From a virus, in the IMG/VR virus record IMGVR_UViG_3300030107_006280, positions 1 to 37,836 of that record: a stretch of DNA of 37,836 nt; one strand, 5' to 3'. Under the pieces are notes generated by a model that was given only the letters and a program-made list of their open reading frames with translations, was not told where the DNA came from and made no database searches. Within the stretch, counting starts at the first letter, position 1. The number at the start of each line of letters is the position of its first letter. This document shows, one piece after another, positions 1 to 5,726 of this stretch. Both the position numbers and the translations under genes were made by a program.

Positions 1-261
1 CACTGCACCATCCAGCCTGTCAAACAACAGCGCTGCACACTTCACGTCCCCCTGGCGCGCCTTGTGGATCAAGCCCATCACCACGTGCTCCATGTACTCC
101 GGATGCTCCCTCACGTAGTCCTTCAACGCCTTCACCAGGCTCACGCTCTTACCGCCAGACATCTTTGGGGGCCTCCTCTTGTGCTCCGCTGGGATCGCAC
201 CACGGCGCTCTAGCTCGTCCCACGCCGCTGCCGGAGTGCTCGGGGGATCAGGGTTGCTCAT
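1..261 (-). CDS. Putative small terminase subunit, N-terminal part (runs off the window edge)
   Basis: An open frame on the minus strand begins at ATG 261-259 and is still open at base 1. It encodes 87 residues, including the stretches AAWDELERRGAIP and AALLFDRLDGAV. A second in-frame ATG at 162-160 has a much better Shine-Dalgarno (AGGAGG, 9 nt spacing) and is the alternative start; I prefer 261 because the extra 33 codons read like ordinary protein. The frame resumes exactly at base 37836 and stops at 37795, overlapping the large terminase start by GTGA, so the joined protein would be about 100 residues. A short helical protein directly upstream of TerL, ending in a 'DRLDG' type segment, is typical of small-terminase-position proteins in many phages. 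The assignment rests on position and general character, not on a recognised domain. Confidence 0.6.
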   Translation of the reverse strand, partial: MSNPDPPSTPAAAWDELERRGAIPAEHKRRPPKMSGGKSVSLVKALKDYVREHPEYMEHVVMGLIHKARQGDVKCAALLFDRLDGAV

Positions 262-306
262 AATATTTGCTACCACCAGTATGGGACCCGCTGAGTATGC
301 AAAACA

Positions 307-323
307 GGGGGGGGGGGGGGGGG
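307..323 (+). repeat. Homopolymer of 17 G
   Basis: Seventeen consecutive G on the plus strand, preceded by AAAACA. This is the longest homopolymer noticed in the window. It lies in the non-coding region between the divergent gene blocks. Such runs can slip during replication, can form G-quadruplex structures, and are a common place for sequencing length errors. Confidence 0.9.
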
Positions 324-507
324 AGCCGCTGCGCGGGGCAGGGAGTTATTGGATCGTTCCATGGGCGGGCGGGTGCGCGGATGGGTGGGGGTGTGCGCGT
401 GCATGGAAGATGCCGCTGGGTGGTACGTAAGGTGCATTATCCGACGTAGATTGCAGGGAAGATGAGCCCCCCATGCGCCCCCGGGCATGCGTCCGGGCTG
501 CCCGCGC

Positions 508-595
508 AGGGCCTACGGCCCTCACGGCGTGTACGGGCTAGCTGAGACCCCCCCTTAGTCCCCTACGGGGACCGCGCGCGTACCCCCTACGGGGG
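508..595 (+). repeat. Array of three hairpins with TAC triloops
   Basis: Three perfect inverted repeats share the apex CC-TAC-GG but differ in their lower stems. They are AGGGCC/GGCCCT (508-513 with 517-522), GTCCCC/GGGGAC (558-563 with 567-572) and CCCCC/GGGGG (583-587 with 591-595). Each has a 3-nt loop. A fourth, smaller hairpin with a TTCG loop follows at 602-613. The array ends just before the 23-bp hairpin at 617-672 and about 140 nt upstream of the first plus-strand gene. Different stems on the same loop suggest the structure itself is kept. Function is unknown; REP-like elements and structured promoter or operator sites are alternatives. Confidence 0.7.
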
Positions 596-616
596 CTGGG
601 CTGGCTTCGGCTAGGA

Positions 617-672
617 CCCCCCCCTCTCCCTCTCTTTTGGAGTCTGCGACAAAAGAGAGGGAGAGGGGGGGG
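617..672 (+). promoter_or_regulatory. 23-bp perfect hairpin with GAGTCTGCGA loop (copy A)
   Basis: The left arm (617-639) is a pyrimidine tract of C, CT and T runs ending in one G. It pairs perfectly with the purine-rich right arm (650-672). The 10-nt loop GAGTCTGCGA occupies 640-649. The hairpin ends 65 nt before the ATG at 737. A second hairpin with the same loop and the same G-C closing pair, but an unrelated stem, lies at 3233-3280, 70 nt before the ATG at 3350. No T-run follows, so it does not look like an intrinsic terminator; a regulatory or processing element at the head of each plus operon fits better. Confidence 0.65.
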
Positions 673-736
673 GCCGTTTTGTTTTCGGCTTCCCCACCTC
701 CCACCACCAACTCGGCGCCAAGGAGGCGTCACGATC

Positions 737-1315
737 ATGTCCAAGTCCAAGCTCCACCTCGCCAACCTCAACACTCGTCGCCGTCTCGTTCGGGAGTTCC
801 TCGCAAGCATGGAGGAGGCCAAGGGTGCCCTCAAGACCGCATGGCGGCAGGAGCCGCCGCACCGCTGGGCCAACAGGCTCGCCACGAGCACGCAGAACCT
901 CTCCGAGGTTTGGGGCGGCTCGGAGGTCAACCTGGAGCCCTTCCGCAAGGCCCTGGAAGGCGGCAAGTGGAAGGCGGCTTCCAAGGCCCTTGCCAAGGCG
1001 GCGGAGTCCTGGTGCAAGTGGGCCGAGAAGCAGGGTGCATGGGGGGAGATCCCCGGCTGGATGGACAGCCAGCGCCCTCGGGTCATCCGTACATGCTCCA
1101 TGGACGGCTGGCTGACGAAGGCCGAGGAGAAGGCCAAGGAGGCCCCCAAGGCGGCTCCCAAGGCCAAGGCCCCGGCCAAGGCCCAGAAGGCCAGCAAGGC
1201 GGCTCCCAGTGCCCCTGACGGCATGGACAAGCTGCTGTCGGCCATGGAGGTGCTGGTGACCTCCTCGGTCCAGACCAACGAGAAGCTGGACAAGCTGGTG
1301 GACGCACTGGTCTGA
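737..1315 (+). CDS. Lysine/alanine-rich protein of unknown function
   Basis: This 192-residue protein starts at an ATG with AAGGAGG about 10 nt upstream. The first ~125 residues are mixed and basic, with several Trp (WGGSEV, WCKWAEKQ). They are followed by a KAPKAAPKAK-type tail of lysine, alanine and proline at about residues 130-158, similar in composition to histone H1-like or nucleoid-binding tails. The last ~35 residues form an amphipathic helical segment. It is the first gene of the plus operon, directly below the hairpin array, which suggests early expression. DNA or RNA binding is inferred from composition only. A long minus-strand frame (538-1377) overlaps it but is low-complexity and was discarded. 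Confidence 0.75.
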   Translation: MSKSKLHLANLNTRRRLVREFLASMEEAKGALKTAWRQEPPHRWANRLATSTQNLSEVWGGSEVNLEPFRKALEGGKWKAASKALAKAAESWCKWAEKQGAWGEIPGWMDSQRPRVIRTCSMDGWLTKAEEKAKEAPKAAPKAKAPAKAQKASKAAPSAPDGMDKLLSAMEVLVTSSVQTNEKLDKLVDALV

Positions 1316-1381
1316 GCTTGCAAGCGGGCTGGCCCTCCACGGGGGGTCAGCCCCATCACCCATGCACAAGGAGGCATGACG

Positions 1382-1498
1382 ATGGAATCAAGTTGCTATT
1401 TCTGTAGCTGCAAACTAACCGACGAAGAGGAACGGCTAGGCGACGGATCTTGCCTGGCGTGCTTCGAGCGATTGAACCCCGATGCCAAGGAGGCATGA
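1382..1498 (+). CDS. Small zinc-ribbon-like protein (38 aa)
   Basis: A short frame begins at ATG 1382 and stops at 1496-1498. It has two cysteine pairs, CYFC near the N-terminus and CLAC about 20 residues later, a C-x2-C / C-x2-C arrangement typical of small zinc ribbons. An in-frame ATG at 1376 would add Met-Thr, but AAGGAGG (1368-1374) sits 7 nt from 1382 and only 1 nt from 1376, so 1382 is chosen. The end of the gene carries the AAGGAGGC that serves the next gene. Function is unknown; small zinc-ribbon proteins in phages are often protein- or nucleic-acid-binding adaptors. Confidence 0.75.
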   Translation: MESSCYFCSCKLTDEEERLGDGSCLACFERLNPDAKEA

Positions 1499-1500
1499 CG

Positions 1501-1863
1501 ATGGCAAGAGTCCACACCCACCCCGAGCGGCTTGTCCGCATCCTGAGCAAGCTGTCGTTGCAGGATCTCAGCGACCTGTACAGCAACACCGCATACACGA
1601 TGGACGTAAGTAAGTTCCTCTCCGGCGGAGGCGACGTTGGCTACACGCCGGCCTGGCACGCCGCCAGCGACATGGCCCGTGTTCGCATGCGGGCCCTGCG
1701 TTCTGCTGCAAAGTGGAACATCGGCTGGCGGGGCAAGACCGTGATCCGCACAGGCGGTACGACGGGCTCGGGCGGCGAGGCACACAGCAGAGGCATGACC
1801 ATGCGGATGCGCCCCGACACCGGGCCTGACAGGTTCAGCACCCCCATGCACGAGGATGCATGA
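1501..1863 (+). CDS. Hypothetical protein (120 aa)
   Basis: The frame can be opened at 1450 or 1495, but the Shine-Dalgarno AAGGAGG (1487-1493) is correctly spaced (7 nt) only from ATG 1501. The start region is identical over 17 nt to that of the preceding gene. The N-terminal third (HPERLVRILSKLSLQDLSDL) looks helical. The middle is rich in Arg and small residues, and the tail is Arg/Gly/Met-rich and probably disordered. No domain is recognised. It sits in a chain of small genes whose stop codons lie inside the next gene's start region, which argues for translational coupling. The last ~35 codons have a biased composition, but the frame ends in the same junction motif as its neighbours. Confidence 0.65.
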   Translation: MARVHTHPERLVRILSKLSLQDLSDLYSNTAYTMDVSKFLSGGGDVGYTPAWHAASDMARVRMRALRSAAKWNIGWRGKTVIRTGGTTGSGGEAHSRGMTMRMRPDTGPDRFSTPMHEDA

Positions 1864-1865
1864 CG

Positions 1866-2204
1866 ATGACAGACAAGCGCAAGATCGAGGACCGTCTGGG
1901 CATCACCGAAGGACAGTTCGAGGACATGGCGGACAAGGTCGCCAGCCGCATGGACGAGGGGGGGGACCCGCCCCCCATGCCCAAGTGGGGAGGGCCGTGC
2001 GTGCCGAAGTACCAACCCCGACCCCGCCTTGACGCTGCCATGCAGGACAAGCTGGCGCCGGTGCTTGCGTGCCCGGGGGCATGCCCGGCGTGCGGCTCGG
2101 AGGACATCTATCTTTCCCTCAACGGCTACGACTCGTCGCTGGTCTGCCGCAACTGTGGCGGGGAGCATCACCGGCGCGTTTCCTGCAAGGACGAGGAGGC
2201 ATGA
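1866..2204 (+). CDS. Zinc-ribbon protein (112 aa)
   Basis: The start is taken at ATG 1866, 8 nt after GAGGAT; an upstream in-frame ATG at 1860 is too close to that site. The N-terminal ~60 residues are charged and include a GGDPPPMPKWGG-type linker. The C-terminal part has a zinc ribbon: CPACGSE, then about 15 residues, then CRNCGGEHHRR. This is a standard C-x2-C / C-x2-C fold, usually used to bind nucleic acid or a protein partner. The tail ends KDEEA and its last codons supply GAGGAGG for the next gene. Function beyond zinc binding is unknown. Confidence 0.75.
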   Translation: MTDKRKIEDRLGITEGQFEDMADKVASRMDEGGDPPPMPKWGGPCVPKYQPRPRLDAAMQDKLAPVLACPGACPACGSEDIYLSLNGYDSSLVCRNCGGEHHRRVSCKDEEA

Positions 2205-2206
2205 TG

Positions 2207-2473
2207 ATGTACCGAGGACGAGACTACGACGCTGCGCTTCGCGAGGCGCTGGACATTGCAGGCCGGACGGGTCGTGACATGGGCATTGAAAAGCTCACCG
2301 ACCTGGACGGCTTCACCGTGTATGCGGTGCGGCACCTGCCGAACCCGGAGAACCGCTTCGGGGTGGATGCACGGTGCGAGGTTGTGTACGGGGCTGTGTA
2401 CCCGGACCACCCCCAGCATGAGAACTGGGCGGATCACCGCCCGAGCCCTGATACCTGTGACCTGGACTACTAA
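2207..2473 (+). CDS. Hypothetical protein (88 aa)
   Basis: Three consecutive ATG codons lie at 2201, 2204 and 2207. GAGGAGG at 2193-2199 is 7 nt from 2207, which is therefore preferred. The protein begins YRGRDYDAALREALDIAGR and contains a predicted alpha/beta core (FTVYAVRHLP, CEVVYGAVYP) with an acidic, proline-containing tail ending DTCDLDY. No domain is recognised. The preceding gene's TGA lies within the ATG cluster, so translation is probably coupled. Confidence 0.65.
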   Translation: MYRGRDYDAALREALDIAGRTGRDMGIEKLTDLDGFTVYAVRHLPNPENRFGVDARCEVVYGAVYPDHPQHENWADHRPSPDTCDLDY

Positions 2474-2498
2474 CTACATGCCCAAGGAGGCAACATAA

Positions 2499-2747
2499 AT
2501 GACACTCATCAAACCTGACGTATACTTAGAGTGGGACGTGTCCTTCGAGGTCGACGCCGAGGAGATCGTGGACGACGCTCGCCATTCCATCGAGGATATC
2601 GCACGCAGAGAGGCCGAGGATGCCATCAACGAGAGCGGCGTGGAATATGGGCTTGAGAGACTTGAAGAGCGAGTCGAAGCCCTTGAGGCCAAGCTGGCAA
2701 AACTGTGCGCCAAGCTGGCCCCCGAGGTGAAGGATGCACATGCATAG
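2499..2747 (+). CDS. Small acidic coiled-coil protein (82 aa)
   Basis: The ATG is preceded by AAGGAGG with 8 nt spacing. The N-terminal half is acidic and beta-like (DVYLEWDVSFEVDAEEIVDD). The C-terminal half has a clear heptad pattern of Leu with Glu/Lys (LERLEERVEALEAKLAKL), so a coiled-coil dimer is likely. Function is unknown. The gene overlaps the next small membrane protein by 8 nt. Confidence 0.7.
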   Translation: MTLIKPDVYLEWDVSFEVDAEEIVDDARHSIEDIARREAEDAINESGVEYGLERLEERVEALEAKLAKLCAKLAPEVKDAHA

Positions 2748-2835
2748 CGACCGGACTCCGAACGCTGACGATGAGCCCGCATGGGTGACGTGGCTGTTCT
2801 TTGCCACGCTCATGGTCATCACGTTCCTGGTGTAA
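2740..2835 (+). CDS. Small single-pass membrane protein (31 aa)
   Basis: The frame runs from ATG 2740 to TAA 2833-2835. About 14 polar, acidic residues are followed by one hydrophobic segment (WVTWLFFATLMVITFLV) that ends at the C-terminus. The start overlaps the end of the upstream gene, with GGTGAAGG just upstream as a possible ribosome-binding site. An in-frame ATG at 2734 would add two residues. It is likely a tail-anchored inner-membrane peptide; its role is unknown. It is the last gene before a 514-nt non-coding region. Confidence 0.55.
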   Translation: MHSDRTPNADDEPAWVTWLFFATLMVITFLV

Positions 2836-2840
2836 GTAAC

Positions 2841-2876
2841 GCGGGGTGGCCGAGCGCAGTTGCTTGGTCACCCCGC
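2841..2876 (+). terminator. 15-bp hairpin directly after a stop codon; possible terminator or processing site
   Basis: The arms 2841-2855 and 2862-2876 pair over 15 positions with two G-T wobbles. The loop is GCAGTT. It begins 5 nt after the TAA of the small membrane protein gene. There is no T-run after it, so a classical intrinsic terminator is doubtful; an RNA-stabilising or processing hairpin is equally possible. Confidence 0.4.
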
Positions 2877-3133
2877 TCCCCATCCCAACACCCACGCGGT
2901 CTTCGCTCCTGCGTGGGTGTGGGTCAAACACCCCCCCCTCCCCCCTTGGCACGTGGGGTGTGCCTTGGAGGTCAGAGAGGAGGGCCACCCCCGACAGGCT
3001 TGTTTAGCCAGGCCCTGCCGGATGCGTCAGCGCATCCCCCTGCCTGGGTGCATGAGCTTGAGTTGGTAGAGCGGTCAGGCTGGTGGCAACACCGCTGCGT
3101 GCCAGGCTAGCACACCTGCGCCGGCATGCACAA

Positions 3134-3216
3134 CCCCTCTCCGAGGGGAGCCACCCCCCCCTCCCTCCCCTAAGCCCTCCTCCGGAGGGCCCGCGCGTAG
3201 TCCTCCGGAGGAGGAC
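3134..3216 (+). repeat. Second array of three triloop hairpins
   Basis: Three perfect inverted repeats with 3-nt loops: CCCCTC/GAGGGG (3134-3139 with 3143-3148, loop TCC), GCCCTCC/GGAGGGC (3174-3180 with 3184-3190, loop TCC) and GTCCTCC/GGAGGAC (3200-3206 with 3210-3216, loop GGA). As in the array at 508-595, three short triloop hairpins precede a long hairpin with a GAGTCTGCGA loop and then a plus-strand operon. The loops differ from those of the first array. Confidence 0.65.
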
Positions 3217-3232
3217 CGAGAAGTTCCACCCC

Positions 3233-3280
3233 CTCCCCTCTCCCGGGGGGGGAGTCTGCGACCCCCCCGGGTGAGGGGGG
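3233..3280 (+). promoter_or_regulatory. Long hairpin with GAGTCTGCGA loop (copy B)
   Basis: The inner stem CCCGGGGGGG/CCCCCCCGGG (3242-3251 with 3262-3271) is perfect. After one T-T mismatch the pairing continues for 8 more positions with one wobble (3233-3240 with 3273-3280). The loop 3252-3261 is GAGTCTGCGA, identical to copy A at 640-649, and the closing pair is again G-C. The stem sequence is unrelated to copy A except for general C/G richness. It lies 70 nt before the ATPase gene start at 3350. Confidence 0.65.
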
Positions 3281-3349
3281 AAGCTGTTTCCGGCGGCGTC
3301 GTCGTCGCCACAACCTGAACTGCCGGACACCCCGGCAAGGAATGCAAGC

Positions 3350-4852
3350 ATGACTGGTCAGTATTACACCTGCCTCGGTGACGACATCATCGGAGGCTGC
3401 GGCAAGATTCACGGCCCGAGCACCAAGAGCACGCCGCTTGCGAAGGCGGAGGATTGCTGCTCAAGGCGCAACGACCCAGCCCGTGGCATCGTCCGCAAGC
3501 CCACCGGCCCGCTAACCCGGGGCGAGGTGGACGACATGCGGGCTCAGCGCCCGCTGCCCCGGGACACGTGGACTGACGAGGAGGTTGCCCGCTTCCTCTC
3601 CACTCGCATCTACGCCAACGAGATCGGCTACGGCCCCGACATGAGGTGGAGCGAACTCGCCGCCGTGGATCTCACCCAGATGGCGAATGGCGGGGAGGCG
3701 CATTGCGATGGCCGGGCGTGGCGCAAGCGGGTGGCTAAGCGGCTGATTGCCCGTGGGCTGACCGACATGTGCGACCGCACGAGCCTGGTGAACTGCCTGC
3801 CGTTGCTGATCGATGAGATCGACGCTGCTGCAAAGCCCGAGCCCGTTGCTGCAAAGCCGGAGCCCGTTGCGGCAACGCCTGCAACGCCTGCAACGCCGGC
3901 ATCCAGTGCGCTTGCCGGCCACGACTGGGGCGACCTTGCCCCGGTCGTCGTGGCGCTGGGCATGGACAAGGTGGCGGAGTCCATCTTGCAGGCAGTCGAG
4001 CGAGGGCTTGCCGTCAACGAGCCGCTGCTCCAGGCCCTGTCCGAGAGGCTGGGCGTGACCCGCAAGGTGGAGCATGTCCTCCCTGACCGCAAGCGTGTGA
4101 AGGTGGATGGCGTGGAGCACCCAGAGTTCGGCAAGCTGGTCAAGCTGCTGGGCGGCGGCCGTGTGAACCGCATCTGGATCACCGGAGAGGCCGGCGTCGG
4201 CAAGACGTATGCGGTGGAGCAAATCTTCCGGGCGCTCGACATCCCCATGTTTGTTGTCACCCCGGTTGGTGATAAGTACGAACTGCTGGGCTTCAACGAT
4301 GCCACAGGCACGTACCAGGAGACGGAGCTTTATCGGTGGGCGACTCACGATGGGCCGTGCGGGTTGCTGATCGATGAGATCGACGGCTCGCACCCCAACG
4401 CCCTGCTGTCGATCAACGCCGCGCTTGCCAATGGGCTGGCCGTGTTCCCTCCTGGGCAGGTCAAGGTCTCGGACGACAAGATCTGCGTGGCTACCGCAAA
4501 CACGGTGGGCGAGGGTGCCGATAAGAAGTACAACGCTCGCCTTGCACAGGACTCTGCCCTCCGTGACCGCTGGCAGGCGTATGTGCACTGGTCCCTGCAT
4601 GGCCCGACGGAGGAGGCGATTGCTATTGCCAACCACTACGGCACCCGTGAGGTGGTGGAGGCATCGCGGGCTATCCGCAAGAACCTGTCATCCAACGGCA
4701 TCGAGCGTGATTGGGGGCCGCGCAGGACGTACGCCCTCTGCCGCAACGTGGCGTCCGGCTTCGACATCAAGGACGCTGCGCTTCTTGCGGGTCTCAACAC
4801 TCTCGACAAGCAGCAGGTCAAGCGCGCCATGGAAGGAGTGAACTGTGGTTGA
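3350..4852 (+). CDS. MoxR/CobS-like AAA+ ATPase
   Basis: A 500-residue protein. A Cys-containing N-terminal region (C8, C17, C36-C37) may bind metal. A Pro/Ala linker made of tandem repeats lies at about residues 158-184. The AAA+ module follows: Walker A GEAGVGKT at 279-286, Walker B LLIDEID at 339-345, a sensor-1 type Asn in ATANT at 384, and an Arg-rich stretch (ALRDRW) where the arginine finger and sensor 2 are expected. The general layout matches the MoxR/CobS/CbbQ group, which remodels or inserts metal into partner proteins and usually works with a VWA-domain partner. The next gene, overlapping by 8 nt, may be that partner. AAGGA lies 8 nt before the ATG. Its target in the phage cycle is unknown. 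Confidence 0.85.
   Translation: MTGQYYTCLGDDIIGGCGKIHGPSTKSTPLAKAEDCCSRRNDPARGIVRKPTGPLTRGEVDDMRAQRPLPRDTWTDEEVARFLSTRIYANEIGYGPDMRWSELAAVDLTQMANGGEAHCDGRAWRKRVAKRLIARGLTDMCDRTSLVNCLPLLIDEIDAAAKPEPVAAKPEPVAATPATPATPASSALAGHDWGDLAPVVVALGMDKVAESILQAVERGLAVNEPLLQALSERLGVTRKVEHVLPDRKRVKVDGVEHPEFGKLVKLLGGGRVNRIWITGEAGVGKTYAVEQIFRALDIPMFVVTPVGDKYELLGFNDATGTYQETELYRWATHDGPCGLLIDEIDGSHPNALLSINAALANGLAVFPPGQVKVSDDKICVATANTVGEGADKKYNARLAQDSALRDRWQAYVHWSLHGPTEEAIAIANHYGTREVVEASRAIRKNLSSNGIERDWGPRRTYALCRNVASGFDIKDAALLAGLNTLDKQQVKRAMEGVNCG
3827..3898 (+). repeat. Tandem repeats encoding a Pro/Ala linker
   Basis: Two near-identical 21-bp units (3827-3847 and 3848-3868, one mismatch) encode AAKPEPV. They are followed by three 9-bp units GCAACGCCT/G (3872-3898) encoding ATP. 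They form the flexible linker between the N-terminal region and the ATPase core of the AAA+ protein. Slippage here would change linker length in multiples of three codons or seven codons without breaking the frame. Confidence 0.85.
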
Positions 4853-5702
4853 TAAGTCACCCATGCACATCGACGGACTCGATGATGCTCTTGCCTACAC
4901 GCCGGGAGGCGAGATGGATGTGGTCCACGTAAAGGGATTGCAGCACCTCGCCCGCATCCATGACGCCCTGCCTGATTCATGGGTTTGCGGGCGACGTTCT
5001 TGGACGTATGGAGACCTTGGCGACGCTAAGGCCTTGAATGCCCTCTTCGTCAGCGGCGATGCCAAGTCGGCTGCGGAGGCAGCCAAGATCGCCAAGCGTC
5101 TTGACGATGAGGTCAAGCTGTACGGCAAGAGAGTTGAGCTACTGCCTGCCGTTGCTGGTGGCGCAGTCAACGCACCGGCATACCTGGCCGGCAACCCCAT
5201 GTGCTTTCGCCGCCCCGAGTGGCAGCCCGATGCAACGTCGGTGCTGCGCATCTTCGTCCCAATCGCTGCGCTTGCGGTGGTCAGCGTTAGCAAGCTGCGC
5301 AAACGTATGCTTGCGCAGCTTGCACTAGCCCGTGCCGTTAGCGGAGTTCGCCCTGTGCAGCTTGAACTGTACGCTTGCGAGGAGTGCTCGGGTGCTGAGC
5401 GCCCCGTGCTGGTGCGTTTCCCCGTCGGCTTGTCGCCTATCGACTGGGGGATGGCCGGGGTCATGGCGCAGCCGGGTTTCTTCAGGGACCTGTGCTTTCG
5501 ATTGCTGCGCTGGGGTAGCCGATACGGTCACGACGAATACGGTGGCATCTGCCCGCAGGACCCAAGCCGCGAACTGCTCGGGGCCTCCGAGGACGACCTC
5601 GTGCTTACCAGGCATGACGCTGGTGGAATTGACAGCGACCCGATTGGCTGGGTCAAGAGGCAGGTCGAGAAACTAAACCTTGCTGCCGACGAGCAGCAGT
5701 AA
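4845..5702 (+). CDS. Possible VWA-like partner of the AAA+ ATPase
   Basis: A 285-residue protein starting at GTG 4845, 6 nt after GGAAGGAG and inside the end of the ATPase gene, so translation is coupled. The C-terminal half contains a hydrophobic strand (LRIFVPIAALAVVSV) followed by a helix and a second strand (RPVQLELYACEEC), the order seen at the start of von Willebrand A folds. The Asp-x-Ser-x-Ser metal site expected there is not present (VPIAALA), so if VWA-like it has lost metal binding. A YGKRVELLP and AGNPMCFRRPEWQ region precedes it. MoxR-type ATPases are known to be encoded next to VWA proteins; the link here is inference from position and fold pattern. Confidence 0.5.
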   Translation: MVDKSPMHIDGLDDALAYTPGGEMDVVHVKGLQHLARIHDALPDSWVCGRRSWTYGDLGDAKALNALFVSGDAKSAAEAAKIAKRLDDEVKLYGKRVELLPAVAGGAVNAPAYLAGNPMCFRRPEWQPDATSVLRIFVPIAALAVVSVSKLRKRMLAQLALARAVSGVRPVQLELYACEECSGAERPVLVRFPVGLSPIDWGMAGVMAQPGFFRDLCFRLLRWGSRYGHDEYGGICPQDPSRELLGASEDDLVLTRHDAGGIDSDPIGWVKRQVEKLNLAADEQQ

Positions 5703-5726
5703 CCGCAACGAAACTAGGAGAACGAT

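Larger units (their letters stand above)
262..736. other. Divergent intergenic region with repeats and hairpins
   Basis: No credible gene lies here. It separates the minus-strand late block (starting at 261) from the plus-strand operon (starting at 737), so it should carry divergent promoters, but no clear sigma70-type pair was found. One AT-rich island (259-270) reads TATTAT on the minus strand, too close to the ATG at 261 to serve that start conventionally. The region holds a run of 17 G (307-323), three hairpins with 3-nt loops (508-595), a small TTCG-loop hairpin (602-613) and a 23-bp perfect hairpin (617-672). The short frames across it are low-complexity and have no ribosome-binding sites. 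It could also hold a replication or packaging origin; nothing seen decides this. Confidence 0.6.
2836..3349 (+). other. Non-coding, hairpin-rich region; candidate structured RNA
   Basis: No supported gene. From left to right the region contains a 15-bp hairpin (2841-2876); a 10-bp perfect hairpin ACACCCACGC/GCGTGGGTGT (2888-2897 with 2911-2920); GGCAC/GTGCC (2948-2952 with 2960-2964); GGCT/AGCC (2997-3009); GGATGCG/CGCATCC with a TCAG loop (3020-3037); a segment closed by GTGCATG/CATGCAC (3048-3054 with 3125-3131); three triloop hairpins (3134-3216); the long GAGTCTGCGA-loop hairpin (3233-3280); and TGCCGG/CCGGCA (3321-3337), which abuts the AAGGA ribosome-binding site (3337-3341) of the next gene. 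The density of perfect stems suggests a structured transcript or leader. No promoter was identified. Confidence 0.6.

Noticed and set aside
538-1377. 279-residue minus-strand frame opposite the first plus gene
   Set aside because: Low-complexity Arg/Leu/Ser/Pro sequence, no ribosome-binding site; it mirrors the Lys/Ala-rich gene at 737-1315.
2781-3110. 109-residue plus-strand frame across the hairpin-rich region
   Set aside because: It runs through the hairpins, has no ribosome-binding site and overlaps the supported 31-residue gene in another frame.
3046-3133. A tRNA gene, suggested by GAGTTGGTAGAGC
   Set aside because: No T-arm, no proper anticodon arm and no CCA-type end; kept only as a finding about a tRNA-like fold.
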